The notes: generated by a model from the letters alone, not told the origin. A stretch of 64,000 bases of DNA from Aspidapion aeneum (GCA_963576565.1 OY755047.1:25303171-25367170); one strand, 5' to 3'. Counted from the first letter of the stretch, positions 1 through 12,800 are shown. Numbers and translations: made by a program.

Positions 1-620
1 GAGCTGACTAGGGATATCAGGGGAGATCCAACGAGGTCGCGTTACGGGACCAAGATGGTATTTTCTTTAAAATCTGCGAAGCGAGAAGGAGGTAAGAATT
101 GCGTTTAACCCTTGCTAATTTCTTTATTGGGCATTATGCCGGCGTTAAAATTTACTATCGAAGAAAATGTTCAAATGTTAAAATGTAAATTTGTTTATTG
201 CTAGGCATGAAGACTACCACTTAGAAAATAATTCATCATTTTGATAAAGAAAATGTAGCTACAATGAATAGGTGGATGAGGGTCACAAGACCCATGTCAG
301 AACAAAGATAACAGCGAGGTACTGCCATTTGAGCAGCGGCTGAATTACTCCCTTCTTGTTTAAGTTCGGCCACTGCTAAAAAGATACCTGATCATGTTCC
401 TCCCAGAATCATTCGAAACAGTTTAAAAAGACGGATATAAAGCCTACAAGTTAAAAAATCCCAGAAACTGTTTCCTGATTTCAATATTTTAAGGATCAAA
501 CTTTGTAAAAAAGGGATGGATCGTGCCAATCAGAATAAAAATTTTGTCAGTAATAAGGACTTTGTAAGGTTTTTAAAATCACATATTCATACTTTTTTTA
601 AGCTGTTGAATCGGCTAGTC

Positions 621-817
621 CTAGGGGGCCCGGGGCCCGGCCCTCCCCCAAGCCTAAGATTTTTTTAGATATTTTTCACATATTTCATGAATAAAAAGAT
701 AAAATAGATATAAAATACGACATCATGAGGCTTCGGACCCCCCCACCCAAGAGGCCTCGGGTCCCCCTTCAAGGGGCCTCGAGCCCCCCCCAAGACATAT
801 TCCTGGGTGCGCCACTG
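621..817. mobile_element. Decayed CAGTGGCG-type (hAT-like) MITE
   Basis: A GC-rich stretch of runs of G and C ends in GTGCGCCACTG at 817, the reverse complement of the CAGTGGCG terminus shared by several elements in this window. It resembles the element at 3088-3267 (shared segments such as TTTTTCACATATTTCATGAA). The left end is degenerate, so no target duplication can be read. Confidence 0.5.
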
Positions 818-844
818 GATAAATGTGTATATTCCTCTTTGAAA

Positions 845-1365
845 ATCTCAGAGTAACTTAATCATAGACCACACCCAAACTAGGCAATATAATATATTTA
901 TCTCGACCAAAAACAATGCAATAAAATTCATTCGACGCGGCTTATCTATCAAAGAGGAAGGGAATAGAAGAAGTTGTTACTATGGTTATCAAAAAACCTG
1001 CCAAATTAGTTTTTCTCTTTCTATTTCTAGAAGAAGAGGGGAAATTGTTTCAATTTTGATTAAAAAACCTGCTTAATTAGTTTTTCTATTTCTATTTCTA
1101 GAAGAAGAAGGGAAGTTATTTCTATTTTTATCAAAAAACCTGCTAAATCAGTTTTTCTCTTTCTATTTCTAGAAGGAAAAAAACTAATTTAGCAGGTGTT
1201 TAGATAAATATAGGAACAATTTCCCCTCTTCATCCCTCAAGAGTCATGCTCCGCCTTCAATAAGCCGCGTCGAATGAATTTTATTACATTGTTTTTGGTA
1301 AGGATAAAGACATTTAGTTGCCTAGTTTGGGCGTGGTCTAAGATTCAGTTACTTTACTGTCTCTA
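845..1365. repeat. Nested palindrome with a 71-bp tandem repeat
   Basis: Bases 845-960 and 1240-1365 form an inverted repeat (AAAATTCATTCGACGCGGCT against AGCCGCGTCGAATGAATTTT). Between the arms a unit containing TTTTTCTNTTTCTATTTCTA recurs three times; the motif CTATTTCTAG starts at 1021, 1092 and 1163, a period of 71 bp. This is a foldback element with an internal minisatellite. Confidence 0.7.
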
Positions 1366-1702
1366 AACATCACGAGTCGTTAAATACCGAGATGAATTCC
1401 ATCAAAGGAGCATGCGCCAAAATTAACGTCAAAATGTCTAATTTAAATTATTGGCGCGAATACCGGGATTGGCGCGAGATCGAAGAGCTTAACGTATAAT
1501 AAAAAATTCAAGGTATAAAATAATGGTCAATTCTAATTTTTAGGTATGATTTTATGTAGGTACCGGGTGGTTTTTTATAACCGGAGCACTCAGCAACTTT
1601 ATCATTGAAAATAAAGGGCTATAATAAATTGTAGATTTTTTTTGGTTAATTATGATGATGATGAACTTTAAAAGCCAACATAATTTTTTCTATCCGTCAC
1701 CA

Positions 1703-2516
1703 TGTACAGGGTGTCCCAAATTCGATGTTTTTGGGGAGTTTCGGGTATTTCTAGAGGAACTAAAAAAAGCTCATCAACCTTTGCGACACTCAAATTTCAA
1801 AAGAACCTTAAAGGTGAAAATCGCATTTTGATATAGCAAGCCGTTTTTAAACTACGGGGTGTTTTTAAAAAGTCTGCATTTTGGGAAGGGGTCTATAACT
1901 TGTTTATTTATTAATATTTTTATTTCTGTGAAATAGACACTTTTTTAAGAGGAATTCACCTGTTAAATTAAATTTCATTTGTCACGTTTAGTTTTTGAGA
2001 TATCACATAAAATTAATTTTTCTTTATGGGATTAGTGGGATTTCTTTATATTTTTGTTTTTTTTTTATTTTTACCACATATTTTAGTTTGCTTAATATTA
2101 AAAAATAATAAAGAGGTGATTAAAAAATAAAAATAAAGAAAACAATAAAAAAAATTAAAAATTAAAATATTGAGTGTGATACATCATTTTAAAGGAAATT
2201 TTAGAGAGAGTTTTAGAGTTATTCTGTAAGAAAAATAACAACTTTATGCAATATTTTAAAAACCAAAAGAGATAAATAAAATCCGTTGACATCTGTCAAT
2301 TCTTCAAGAAAAGATCTATAAGAAAGCTATTTACACAAAAGCAAAATGCAGACAAAAACACTCCGTAGCTTAAAAACGGCTTGTAGATCTAAATGTAGTT
2401 TTCACCTTTAGGCTTCTCTTAAAATTTGAGCGTCGCAAAGGGGGCTCAGTTTTTTTCTTTCTCCCCTAGAAATACCCGACACCACAAAAAAACAACGAAT
2501 TTGGGACACCCTGTAC
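1703..2516. repeat. Palindromic element with TGTACAGGGTGTCCCAAATT ends
   Basis: About 170 bases at 1703-1875 recur inverted at 2345-2516. The two ends read TGTACAGGGTGTCCCAAATT on opposite strands. The centre is AT-rich and non-coding. ACAGGGTGTCCCA-type ends are common in insect MITEs (general knowledge); a specific family assignment is not attempted. Confidence 0.7.
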
Positions 2517-2573
2517 AGGGTGTGACAATAAAGTCGATTTTTTGAGAGGGAACACCCTGTATATTTTTGCATT

Positions 2574-2876
2574 TTAAGATTCGTCTTTTCTTTTTGATTT
2601 CAAACATATACAATATCTATGTGCTGCGATTAATATTTTTTGAAGTATATGCAGTATTTCTTCTATATGCATTTCACGTTTATTTTGTTTTGCCATGGGA
2701 GTATTGACAAATTTAAATGCGCTAAATCTTAAACAAAAATGTTTATCGTAGCATAGACATACAGTAGAACCCCGATGACAGTGTTTATTCAAATTAAATT
2801 GGGCACTAAATAATTTGTCACACAACTTGCACGTCACCGGCATTTTCACAGAACAAAAACGACGAATTTTCATCAA
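2574..2876 (-). CDS. Short C2H2-like zinc-finger ORF in a transposon
   Basis: A 100-codon frame contains CKLCDKLFSAQFNLNKHC at about residues 16-33, which has the C-x2-C, aromatic, Leu and His spacing of a C2H2 finger, with a later Cys in place of a final His. The remaining residues are unremarkable. It lies just inside the right end of the foldback at 1372-3012, so it is more likely a leftover transposase or DNA-binding exon than a host gene. It could also be a chance frame. Confidence 0.3.
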   Translation of the reverse strand: MMKIRRFCSVKMPVTCKLCDKLFSAQFNLNKHCHRGSTVCLCYDKHFCLRFSAFKFVNTPMAKQNKREMHIEEILHILQKILIAAHRYCICLKSKRKDES

Positions 2877-3087
2877 AAAGAACTGGGAATTATTAAAGTG
2901 TTGCTGTATAAAACCATACTGAAATATCTCTCAGTTGATTGGTTGGCAGAAGTGACAGATCAACGCTTGCGCACGTCTTGGAATTCATCTCGGTATTTAA
3001 CGACTCGTTAAACATCGGGATAAATTAGGCTGCCATTCGCAATTTGATTTTTTACACTGATTTTATCACGGCATACCGAATTCAACA

Positions 3088-3267
3088 CAGTGGCGTATAT
3101 ACGGGGGGGGCCCGGGCCCCCCCCGAAGCTAAGATTTTTTTGAATATTTTTCACATATTTCATGAATACAAACATAATATAGCATAAAATATAGCCTCAT
3201 GAGGTCTCGGCCCCCCCCCAAAACTGTCTCGGGCCCACCCCGAAACTTTTTTCTATATACGCCACTG
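3088..3267. mobile_element. hAT-type MITE with TSD ATTCAACA
   Basis: A 180-bp element starts CAGTGGCGTATATA and ends TATATACGCCACTG. It is flanked by a perfect 8-bp duplication ATTCAACA at 3080-3087 and 3268-3275. The 8-bp duplication and CAG-type terminus are those of hAT transposons. It has no coding capacity and sits inside the right arm of the surrounding inverted repeat, so it inserted after that arm existed. Confidence 0.85.
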
Positions 3268-4307
3268 ATTCAACAGCTTAGAAAAATTAAAAAAGTCCCT
3301 TTAAGAGCTAACAAATTAAATGCTCAAACTTGCCACCCTGTTGTGCTAATGGATGGGAAGGTTTATTCGCAATCCCCGCAAGTTAATATTAAATTAAGTT
3401 TAGGTTATTTGATTGTACCTACATGTTTTTGCTTTCTTGCCCCACCCTGAGCGAGACCCTGACTACGCCCAAGGCCTTTTCAATTTTAGTTCGGGGCCAT
3501 CTGGTTATTCTGCGCCTGCTTAATACTCATCGGGAAAAAGTTTCGTCTAAAAATTCCCTGGTGGGTAAAACGTCATGTGCCGGACACACATCCCACCCCA
3601 AATGTTTCGAATGGTTCTGGGAGGAATATCATCAGGTATGTCTAGTCTATAGCAATGGCTGAACTTAAACAAGGAGGGATCACGCATCACAATCGGCAGT
3701 TTCTCGCTGTTGACTTTGTTCGAACATGGGTCTTGGACCCTCATGAACCGCTTCATTGAGGCTACATTTTGTGCAGTTAAACTCTGCCCTCACCCAAATT
3801 TATTAAAATGGTTAATTATATTTAAAATGGTAGTTTTGCAAGGAATATCACGGCTCTTATACGTAGTAATAAACAAATTTATTACATCCTGAATGGAATT
3901 TTCTGCAAAATACCATTTTAACATTTGAACCTTTTCTTCGAAAGTAAATTTTACCGCGGGCATAATACCCTAGAAAGAAATTAGCAAGGTTTATAAAAAC
4001 GCAATTTTTACCTACTTCTCGCTTTGCAGATTTAAAGGAAAATACATTTGCGATCCTGTAACGCGATCTCTTTAGATCTTGCCTGATATCCTTAGTCAGC
4101 TCTTGTCTACCTGCCTATGATATCTCCTCTGATGTTCCCCCTCTTAACTTTTAGTTCACGGACCGTCGCAATTTGCTCATATTTTATCTAAACACCTCAT
4201 AAATTAATTCTGCAGAATCTTCATGGTCAGTATAGATTTTACCCTAACTGTATAAGTATAGTTGGTAGTTCAGTAAAAAAAGTAGAAAACTGTTATTTAA
4301 AATAAAC

Positions 4308-4313
4308 TTTATT
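4308..4313 (-). promoter_or_regulatory. Polyadenylation signal AATAAA for ceramidase
   Basis: On the minus strand AATAAA lies about 430 bases downstream of the ceramidase stop codon, with no clear earlier canonical hexamer. It is the likely 3' end signal. Its use is inferred from position. Confidence 0.5.
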
Positions 4314-4743
4314 ATGGCAAGACGTTGATCATCAGTCAAAATATACACATTAAATCCTATCACTTTAAACATGATTCAATTAAACTATTTCTTACACTCA
4401 TTAAAAAATTAAATTTATAAAATTACGTATTACTCATTTGGAGGAACTAAATTTTAAAAAATCTAATTTAGTCACATAACAAAAATGAATTTCTTTAATT
4501 TGAATTTAAAATGTTCCAAAATATCTGCAAAAAGATATTTTAACAATTTTTAAAGAATATCATTCTATTTACGTCATAAATTACTAAACTAAAATGGCTT
4601 TAAAACTCAAAGTTTATACAATTTCTAATTAACGACAAAATATAAGCGATACTTAATAGAGTTAGTACAACTCTTGTGTTTATAGCGATATCGAAACATA
4701 AATTGAACATAAAAAATAATCGTGCTTTTACTATAAAAATATT

Positions 4744-4924
4744 TTAAACATCAACAGTAAAGATGTTGCTTGAACCGTTGTACGCATCGGTGCTGCCGAA
4801 CAAGGACTTGTGATACCCAAAATGACGGATGACGTAAGTACCTGCCTCGGTACCATTCTTCACTTTCCATCTGATTTCAGCCTTGCTTGTGCCGGTGATA
4901 CCATTAATTCTTGTCCAGATAAAT
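4744..4924 (-). CDS. CDase: Ceramidase exon 15 (stop codon)
   Basis: Encodes FIWTRINGITGTSKAEIRWK, GTYVIRHFGYHKSLFGSTDA and the end TVDV, then TAA at 4746-4744. It is the C-terminal Ig-like domain with the conserved G-Y-x-I-R-H-F-G. Confidence 0.93.
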
Positions 4925-6809
4925 CTGTAAAAAGATATTTTAAACCCAAGTTTAAAAATGTATAAACTTTAATAACAGAAAAAAAACACAAGCGAAAATT
5001 TAAAAAAAAATAACAATAAAATAACATGTTGGTAAGTTGTGATGTATCTGCTATTTATTTAATTCTTAAGGCAGGTCTGCTTGTCTTTTAGTCAAAAGAT
5101 AATTTGGCAGCATAATATTTTTATATAAAAGAGGTTCACATAATCTAACGTTATTGTAGCCCAAACAAGCAAATCCTTTCAGGAGGTGTGCCTCACCTTT
5201 GGTCTAGAAAAATATTGCCAGCATGCTAATTTAGTAATTAGGACATAAACAAGATACCAATAAGACAAAAATTTTGAAGGTATTCGATGACGTAAATAAA
5301 ACTTATATAGTATAATCTATTTGAAAAGGTGTGCCTGTTAATATGTCAACAGAAGGCTCGGTAGCATTACTACCTTGTAATACGTTTAAAAATATTAAAG
5401 AAATAAAATAAAAATCTTGTTGATATTTTTAAAGAAAACAACAATTTTTGATGACTAAGCGAGCGTAAAAAGATTTTGTGTCACATTGACTATGCAGTGT
5501 TCTGAAGAGTCCCTTGAGGACGAAACAGTTACCTGGACCACCGTGGGTGTACAGCTTTTGAGATCCCCATGGAAAAATACAAGAGAAACAAAATCTTTCT
5601 ATGCCCGCTTAGCCACGAAAAACTGCTTTTTAAACAGTATATTCACCTGGTATTTAAACTGGCGTCTGTTGCCACGATGGTACTCCTACCATCTGCTCCA
5701 ATTTTTTCAACTGTTAGGAATGTGCTGTCTTTCATCCGATTGTTTCGTGGATGCCCAGCAACCTGCCAAAATACGTTTATCACAAATATAAAAGAAAAAT
5801 TTAGTAGAAATCATCGAATCATGTACTGTATGTGCAAAGCCGATATCTGTCACTTCCAGAGACTCTATTATGGCCCAACAAAAGTAAAGTCAGATGCTCT
5901 CCAGTGACGGATTGGCTTCTCGAGGACCAGGGTTTGATCCCTTGGGAGGGTCCAATAAAATGGTACTTATACAATCTTGCTTGAAGCCCGGGGTACTCTC
6001 ACTCCCACTGGGATGCTCATATAATTTTTTTTTTAAATGAAGGACACATTTCTACCTCGAACTTCAGACGCGTTAATGGTTGAGGGTAGCCTATGTCTCT
6101 TCAGAGTTGGCTAAGAGCCTATGGTTGCTATCGGCATTTTTATTGTTCTTTTTTTATGTTAGGTTAGGTCATAGATTGGAAAACTCGCGGCTACAGACGA
6201 AAATGCACTCTGGCTCCTTCGATTTCGAGGTTATGTTTTAATTGTTTTGTTTTTCTTTGAGTAGCCTGCATGGAAGTGTTTGAAGTTTTGTCGTGTTGTT
6301 AATTAGTTCGGTCAAATTTATTTGTGTGTTATTGTTTCAATTCATATAAAAATACATCGACTTAAAAAAAATATTCCTCATAATAAAAATGTACTTCCTC
6401 AAAGGCGTTTATTTTCCACCAAAGATCAGCCCAAAAAGTCAAGAAAAAAATTGTTTGCAAAACCTAAGCCAGAAGAGACCATTTTAATAGCAAATCAATG
6501 GTTACTTATTAATTGATTCTTGATTCCTAAAAATAATAAAAACCTATAAGAGTAAATACCTAGAAGAATAATTTATTTTTGCATCTGCCCACTTGTTATT
6601 TTTGTGTTTCCCAAAATCTTTTTTTTTAGTTCAGCTAATAGCTTAAACATTTCACATTTTGTTTATTTTTTTACCTCACACTACTACTATACTATAGTAG
6701 TATGAGCTATGGTGATCCTAATTTTTTCGATAAAAAAAAGAAGTTGCTCCGATTTCAAAATTTTTTATATATCTTTGATGATTTTGAAACTTTTTTGTCG
6801 CGCCGCGCC

Positions 6810-6843
<34 letters not shown>

Positions 6844-9800
6844 AACGACCAACCCGCATAACTCAAAAACCGCTTGCCAAAATACATTTTAGTTTATTTT
6901 AAAAAAAGGGTGGGGGTAGATTTTAAAAATTAGAGTTTAAGTAAAAATATGGCGTGTGTGAAGGTAATTGAGTCTGGGGTTAAACAAAATACATTTTAGT
7001 TTTTTTTTAAAAGGGTGATTTCAAAAATTAGAGTTTAAGTCAAAACATGGCTCGTGTGGTATCAAACGAAAGGTAATTGAGTCTGGAGTTGAATAAAATT
7101 TATTTCAGTTTTTCGTTATCTTAGCTCATACCTACACTAAAACTATAGCACCTAGTGTGAGCTTAGGTGCATATATATTGGCAGAGTATTTTTATTTCGA
7201 ATCTTCATTATAAATGTGATTTAATTATATAGTATCAAATTTTCCATAAATCCTAAACCTCAAAAAGACCTATCCTGGATCCCTACGAATTTTAAAAATA
7301 TTCGTTCAAATTAACCCGCGAAATCGAAGGAGCAAGAGTGCATTTTTGACTGTAGCCGCGAGTGATTGGAAAACGTCCAACCGACAGACAGATAAAGAGA
7401 CAGATAAATCAAAGCCTTTATTTTTTTGTTGACCTTGGTCTGCGTTATAAAATTCACTGAATAAAACTTACAAATGTAGCGGAAGCAACTTGTCCTATCT
7501 TGTATGATGAGGCAGGTTGGACAATGCAGTCCCCGAATTCGTCTCCCAATGGGGCGCTATCGTAAATTACTGGAGTGATCAGGGACAGCACCTGGTGAGA
7601 CACGTCGGTTGGGGTTGGGCCGTCCTCAATAGATTTGTTCTAAAAAACGAAAATAAAATTACATCAAAAGGAAATAAGCACGTATTACACATATGATGGA
7701 TTTCAGATACTTTTTCTTACCTTCATTAAGTTTTCAGCCAATTTTTTGTAATGTTGTATGTAAAGGTCCAAAGTGTGTGGTCCATAAATGGTTGAGGCGC
7801 CTTCGTATCTTTGCAACTAAAAAAATACACAATTATTCTTACATTATAGAGCCCAGGCTATTTTATCCCTTGTCTTTTTACAGTCTAATCGAGTGATAGA
7901 AAGACTCTAAGCTCCTCTAAAAATCGTTACACCTGCGCTCAACCTGATTCCATCCGTCATCAGTGGGAAAGGATCCCGCCCGGAGCTTATGGGCGGTGAC
8001 TTTTGGTTGGATTTCTTTTAAATTTCAGTATGTTGTAGATCTTGATGCCTTGATGAAAAGTTATCATTGCCCAATCGTCGTCCGACCTATGGTTTCTAAG
8101 ATACAGAGGTTCAAAGTTTCAGTTTTTAGCTTTTGTGCATTTTTCAGAAAAAACTATTTCAGGTGATTTCTAGCTGTTCTGAAAAATTATATTATTGTTT
8201 GTTATGTATCAAACGTTAGGTTACAAGTAGAGCTTAATATATAAACAAAAAAATTGGACCTATTAACAGTTTGCTACATTCAGTGGCGTTCCAAACATAA
8301 AAATTATTAAAAAATATTTATTCAAAAAACGATGCTTTACAGAATTAATTAACTATAAAAAAAGAACAAACGGTGGATTTTTTTTTTTGATTTTTCCTGT
8401 CTTTTGAGAATTACCCAAAGAAACCAGAAAATGTATGAATGGTAAAAATCGGTTTGTAAAGTTTTTCACGAAACGCTGTAAAACTCTAGGCTTTTTAGGA
8501 TTTTAATGTTTTTTTTTTTAGAAATGCAAAATAAATAAAAAATAGTTTCGCTTTTTTTTAACGATAATATTTAAAGAAATATAATTATGAGGCTATTGGA
8601 ATGATTTTTGTTGCTCACAGTACTTTTCTAACCATTTATTTATTCAGTGGCGTGCAATTTACCAAGATAAATGAAACTAACTTCTTTTGACATTGATTTT
8701 TGGCGACATTAAAAGTAAAATAAAAAAGTTTACAAAATATGATCTATTAACTTGACAATGGCAGGTTAGTCAAACGAGCTAAAAGGTGAGCTCTACACGA
8801 AAAAAAAATTATACCGGGTGAGCCAAAAAAAAGCGGATATTTTTTTTTCATTATATCTTTTGAACTATACAATTGATTTTAATGGAACAAACTGCGCTTG
8901 GCAAAGAATTAATCAGAGATCTGAGTAACTATATGTTTTTTGTCCGATATCTCAGAATCCAAGATGGCAGACGAAATTAAATTGTACCCTTCAAAGATGC
9001 TCGTTTATTCTTATGTTGTGTGTTTTATTTTCGTCCGCCATCTTGGAAAACTCTGATTAATTCTCTGCCAAGTGCAGTTTATTATATTAAAATCGATCAT
9101 ATAATTCAAAAGTTATAATGAAAAAAAATTCTTAGTTTTGTTTTGGAACACCCGGTATAACTTTTTTTCGTGTAAAGCTCATCTTTAGCTCGTTTCACTA
9201 ACCTACCAATGTCAAATTGACAGATCATATTGTTAAACTCTTTTATTTTACTTTTAATGTCGCAAAACATTCAATGTCAAAAGAAGTTAGGATTTCGAAC
9301 ATTTATCTTGGTAAATTGCACGCCACTGAATGAATAAATGATTAAAAAAGAACTGTAAGCATCAAAAATCATTCCATTAACCTCATAATTATATTAATTG
9401 AAATATTATCGTTAAAAAAAAAGGGAAAGTATTTTGCATTTCTAAAAAAAAGCATTAAAATCCTAAAAAGCTTAGAGTTTTACAGCGTTTTGTGAAAAAC
9501 TTTACAAACCGATTTTTACCATTTATACATATTCCGGTTTCTTTGGGAGATTTCTAAAAGACGGGAGAAATCAAAAAAAAATTCCACCGTTTGTTCTTTT
9601 TTTATAGTTAATTCTGTAAAGCATCGTTTTTTTAATAAATATTTTTTAATAATTTTTAGGTTTGGAACGCCACTAACGTCTGATATACCGAACCGAACCG
9701 AACCGAACAGACAATAATATAATTTTTCAGAATAGGTAGCAACTACTTGAAATAGTTTTTTGTTAAAAATGCACAAAAGGTAAAAACTGAAATTTTGAAC

Positions 9801-12800
9801 CCCTGTATCTTTGAAACCATATGTCGGACGACGATGGGACAATGATAGCTTTTCATAAGGGCATCAAGATCTACAACATACTAAAATTTAAAAGAAATCC
9901 AATCGAGAGCCATCGCCCATAAGCTCCGGGCGGGATCCTTTACTGTAATAAAAATTGGTCAGATGTAGGAAGGTATTATCAGCAAGTTTTCTTACTTGAT
10001 ATTCTTCGAAAGTGGCAATGTAGTTCGTATAACTGTTACTTAATCCAGCGATAACCACTGTGGTATCATCTGGAGCACCATTAGCTACCAACGTTTCTTT
10101 TATTGCTTTACGCATACGTCTACCTAAAAAAACGTCAAATTACTAACAAAGTTTGAACGGTTTGTTTGATATTGGATATACCACTTTTTCTAAATTAACG
10201 TGTGGGTACATACGGCACATTTTTGTCGGGTAAAAAATCTGAGGAACAGGAACCTAGTCATTCAGACGATAACCTTGTCGTTTATGTAAAGGGTATCCCA
10301 TTAAGGACTATAAATAATATAAAGCTTGCTATACGATGGGTGTCCTTAATTTCATTTCGGGCGTGAAACTTATCTTTCAGTTAAAAATGTAAGTAAAAGT
10401 TGTGGAGATAGAGCTCCAACATATCCATCACCCCCTCCTCCGATAGCGTTGTTCTCTATGAAGCGTATCATCAGTTGATGATATTGATTAACCCATTAAT
10501 TGGCATGTTGGTGTAAAGAATTTCTTCATTAAAACTTACAAATCTATCGCCGGGATCTAATTTGATCCTATTAAGGATGCTAAAGTTTTACATTTTACAT
10601 AAGAAGTCGCTTTGGCAAAAGCGAAAGTTTATTGAAGCTGCATATGGAAACCACTCGTAAACGAAAACATGCGTCTTAGGATTATACCCAGGGGGCGACG
10701 TCGGGGCCCGCCCCGCCCCAAACCCGATAATTTTAGATATTTTCTGCATATTCGAGCCTCGCCCCCTCTCCCCCCTCCAGAGGCCGCGCTCCCCTTCTCC
10801 TAAGACATATCCCTGGGTGCGCCACTGATTATAGCTTTACCTGACATGGTCGTGAACTCTCCAGGAACTGCAATCATACTGAAGTTGCCAATGGTAAACA
10901 ACTGGGTTGCCACAACGTGTGGTTGCCATTGGTATGGGATGTTCATCTGCAACAAAAGAAAATGTCAAAATCCAAAAGGAAAAACTCAACTTAGATAGGT
11001 CAAATGTTTGAGTAATGAAATGTCTTCAGCGACAACAAACCATTTTTGATACATTTAAAGGGATTTCGATTTATGTTTGGTGGTGGTTTTGGTTGGTAAT
11101 ATAATGGGAGGAAATTTCTGACACTGATTGTTTCTCCTAGCGCGGCGATTTTTACTTTTAGTTCGTAAAGAAAAACGATCGAGGGTAGTTGTGCATAAAA
11201 TATCGGAAATTAAGCCGATAATTACGTAACGTATAATCCTTTTTTCAAGCTTGTTCTTTTTTATAATATTTAATGCCGTGTCTACCACAAACAAGTTTAT
11301 GGCTTCCCCAGCGAAACACATAAGAGAGGAGCAAATTCTTTCATATTGATTTAAGAACAACCAAACGAATTAAATTCTCAAAAATACCACCGGTCTGTGT
11401 TAAACAGTATCCGAGCCTGTTATAAAATTCAGTTCGGACATTACTTAACATTTCAGCGACCATTTCAGGTATCACTGATTGTACAGTGGTGATTAATTTT
11501 GCCCGAAGTTCATTCAAAGTGTAACTGGCAAAGAGAATAAATTTGGCTTTTTGAATAGCCCCATAAAAATACATTGGGTGCCAAATCTGGTGACCTCAGA
11601 GGCCAGCTGAGAGAGTAGACGCGGCGAGAGTTGATGCCACGCACGTCATCAATTTTTTCTTGGTATACGCCTACCTGCGATCGGGCAGTGCCGTGCGGAA
11701 TAAATTACATATAATAATTTATAGCCGTAAAATAAAAATAATTGAACCCATAAAACACAACGTCTTTCGTCTGTAAAACAAATATTTTTAATAGAATTTT
11801 GATCCTCATTCGCTTTTTCAATCATGGTTTCACAAAAATTCATTCTTCGCAACTGATCATCTGGAAAAAATTTTACGTTTCCTTTACTTTAAAACTCCGT
11901 GTCATTTCAAAAGATTTTTGTCCGCTAAAGGTGAAATAACATCGCCCACATCATTGGCAATTGACTTAATGGAACAGGGAGGCAAAGCTTGCACTTTGCA
12001 CCGTGCTACGGCTTGGAATATCTCATCTCTCACGCGCGACAACAATTTAATTAGCTCCATCTTGACAGCTATTTCTCCGGAAATACCATTGAATCGTTTT
12101 TCTGAACGTTTAATGTAATACGCGGCATGGTTTGAGCTAGAATTTGCGTGAAAAACAAATACCCACTTCTCGCCTGTTTCGCTGTACAAAACTTCGTGAA
12201 GACAAGAGGTCACGATATATTCCCGTACTTTCCCACATTGAGGGTCTAAAACAGCGAAAAATATTTTAAGACACCGCCCAAAATATACTTTTCTCTCTTT
12301 TACTTCTCTCTTACACAGCAAGCATTTTATAAACCCTATAGCTTCTAACCATGCTGCTCACTTACTCTTCCAGTACCCATTAAAATTGGTTTTGGATAAT
12401 GGCACTCAATATCCTCTTCGGATGGTGGAAATACGAAGTCCCTGACGACGTTCCAGAAGGGGTTGTCGCTGGTAGAACCCTGTTTGAAGTCAAACTCACC
12501 AGGACCGTCGGTTGTACCAGCAGCAAAGCTGTAACCCATGGCAGGGTAGCATCCTTTTCCCTTAAATAAGAGATACATTTTTAAAAAATGGAAATAGAGG
12601 ACAGACAGACGTCACTACATCCACATACACCCAAATAACACATCAAAAACAATTATTTCTATCTATTGTTTCGGAAGATAAAAACCTAACTAAAAATAGC
12701 AAATACCAATAAAGCTAAGTGTTAGGTAATTTCTTCCCAAACTTACGGTTATCGTTGTTCCATTTTCTGCCTTAACCTGTACTGTTTCTTTCCTCATATC

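Larger units (their letters stand above)
1372..3012 (-). mobile_element. Foldback element with ends CGAGTCGTTAAATACCGAG
   Basis: The ends near 1372 and 3012 share an inverted repeat reading about CGAGTCGTTAAATACCGAG. Inside are a second palindrome (1703-2516) and a small minus-strand reading frame with a zinc-finger-like motif beginning about 135 bp inside the right end. This arrangement fits a deleted DNA transposon keeping only the first coding exon. The superfamily is not identified. Confidence 0.5.
1..4103. repeat. Composite long inverted repeat, about 4.1 kb
   Basis: The first roughly 430 bases recur as a diverged inverted copy near 3570-4103. For example GAGCTGACTAGGGATATCAG at base 1 matches CTGATATCCTTAGTCAGCTC ending at 4103, and TCCCAGAATCATTCGAAACA near 402 is mirrored near 3606. 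The two arms enclose further palindromes and one clean hAT-type MITE. The left arm starts at base 1, so the element may extend beyond the window. No intact transposase is visible. The structure fits a foldback or long-TIR DNA transposon; the superfamily is unknown. Confidence 0.7.

Noticed and set aside
5486..5907. Two plus-strand ORFs of about 100 codons
   Set aside because: They overlap ceramidase exon 14 on the opposite strand and show no family resemblance.
9684..9712. (CCGAA)n run, also at 47444-47465
   Set aside because: It looks telomere-like at first, but insect telomeres are TTAGG-type; this is a short pentanucleotide microsatellite inside repeats.
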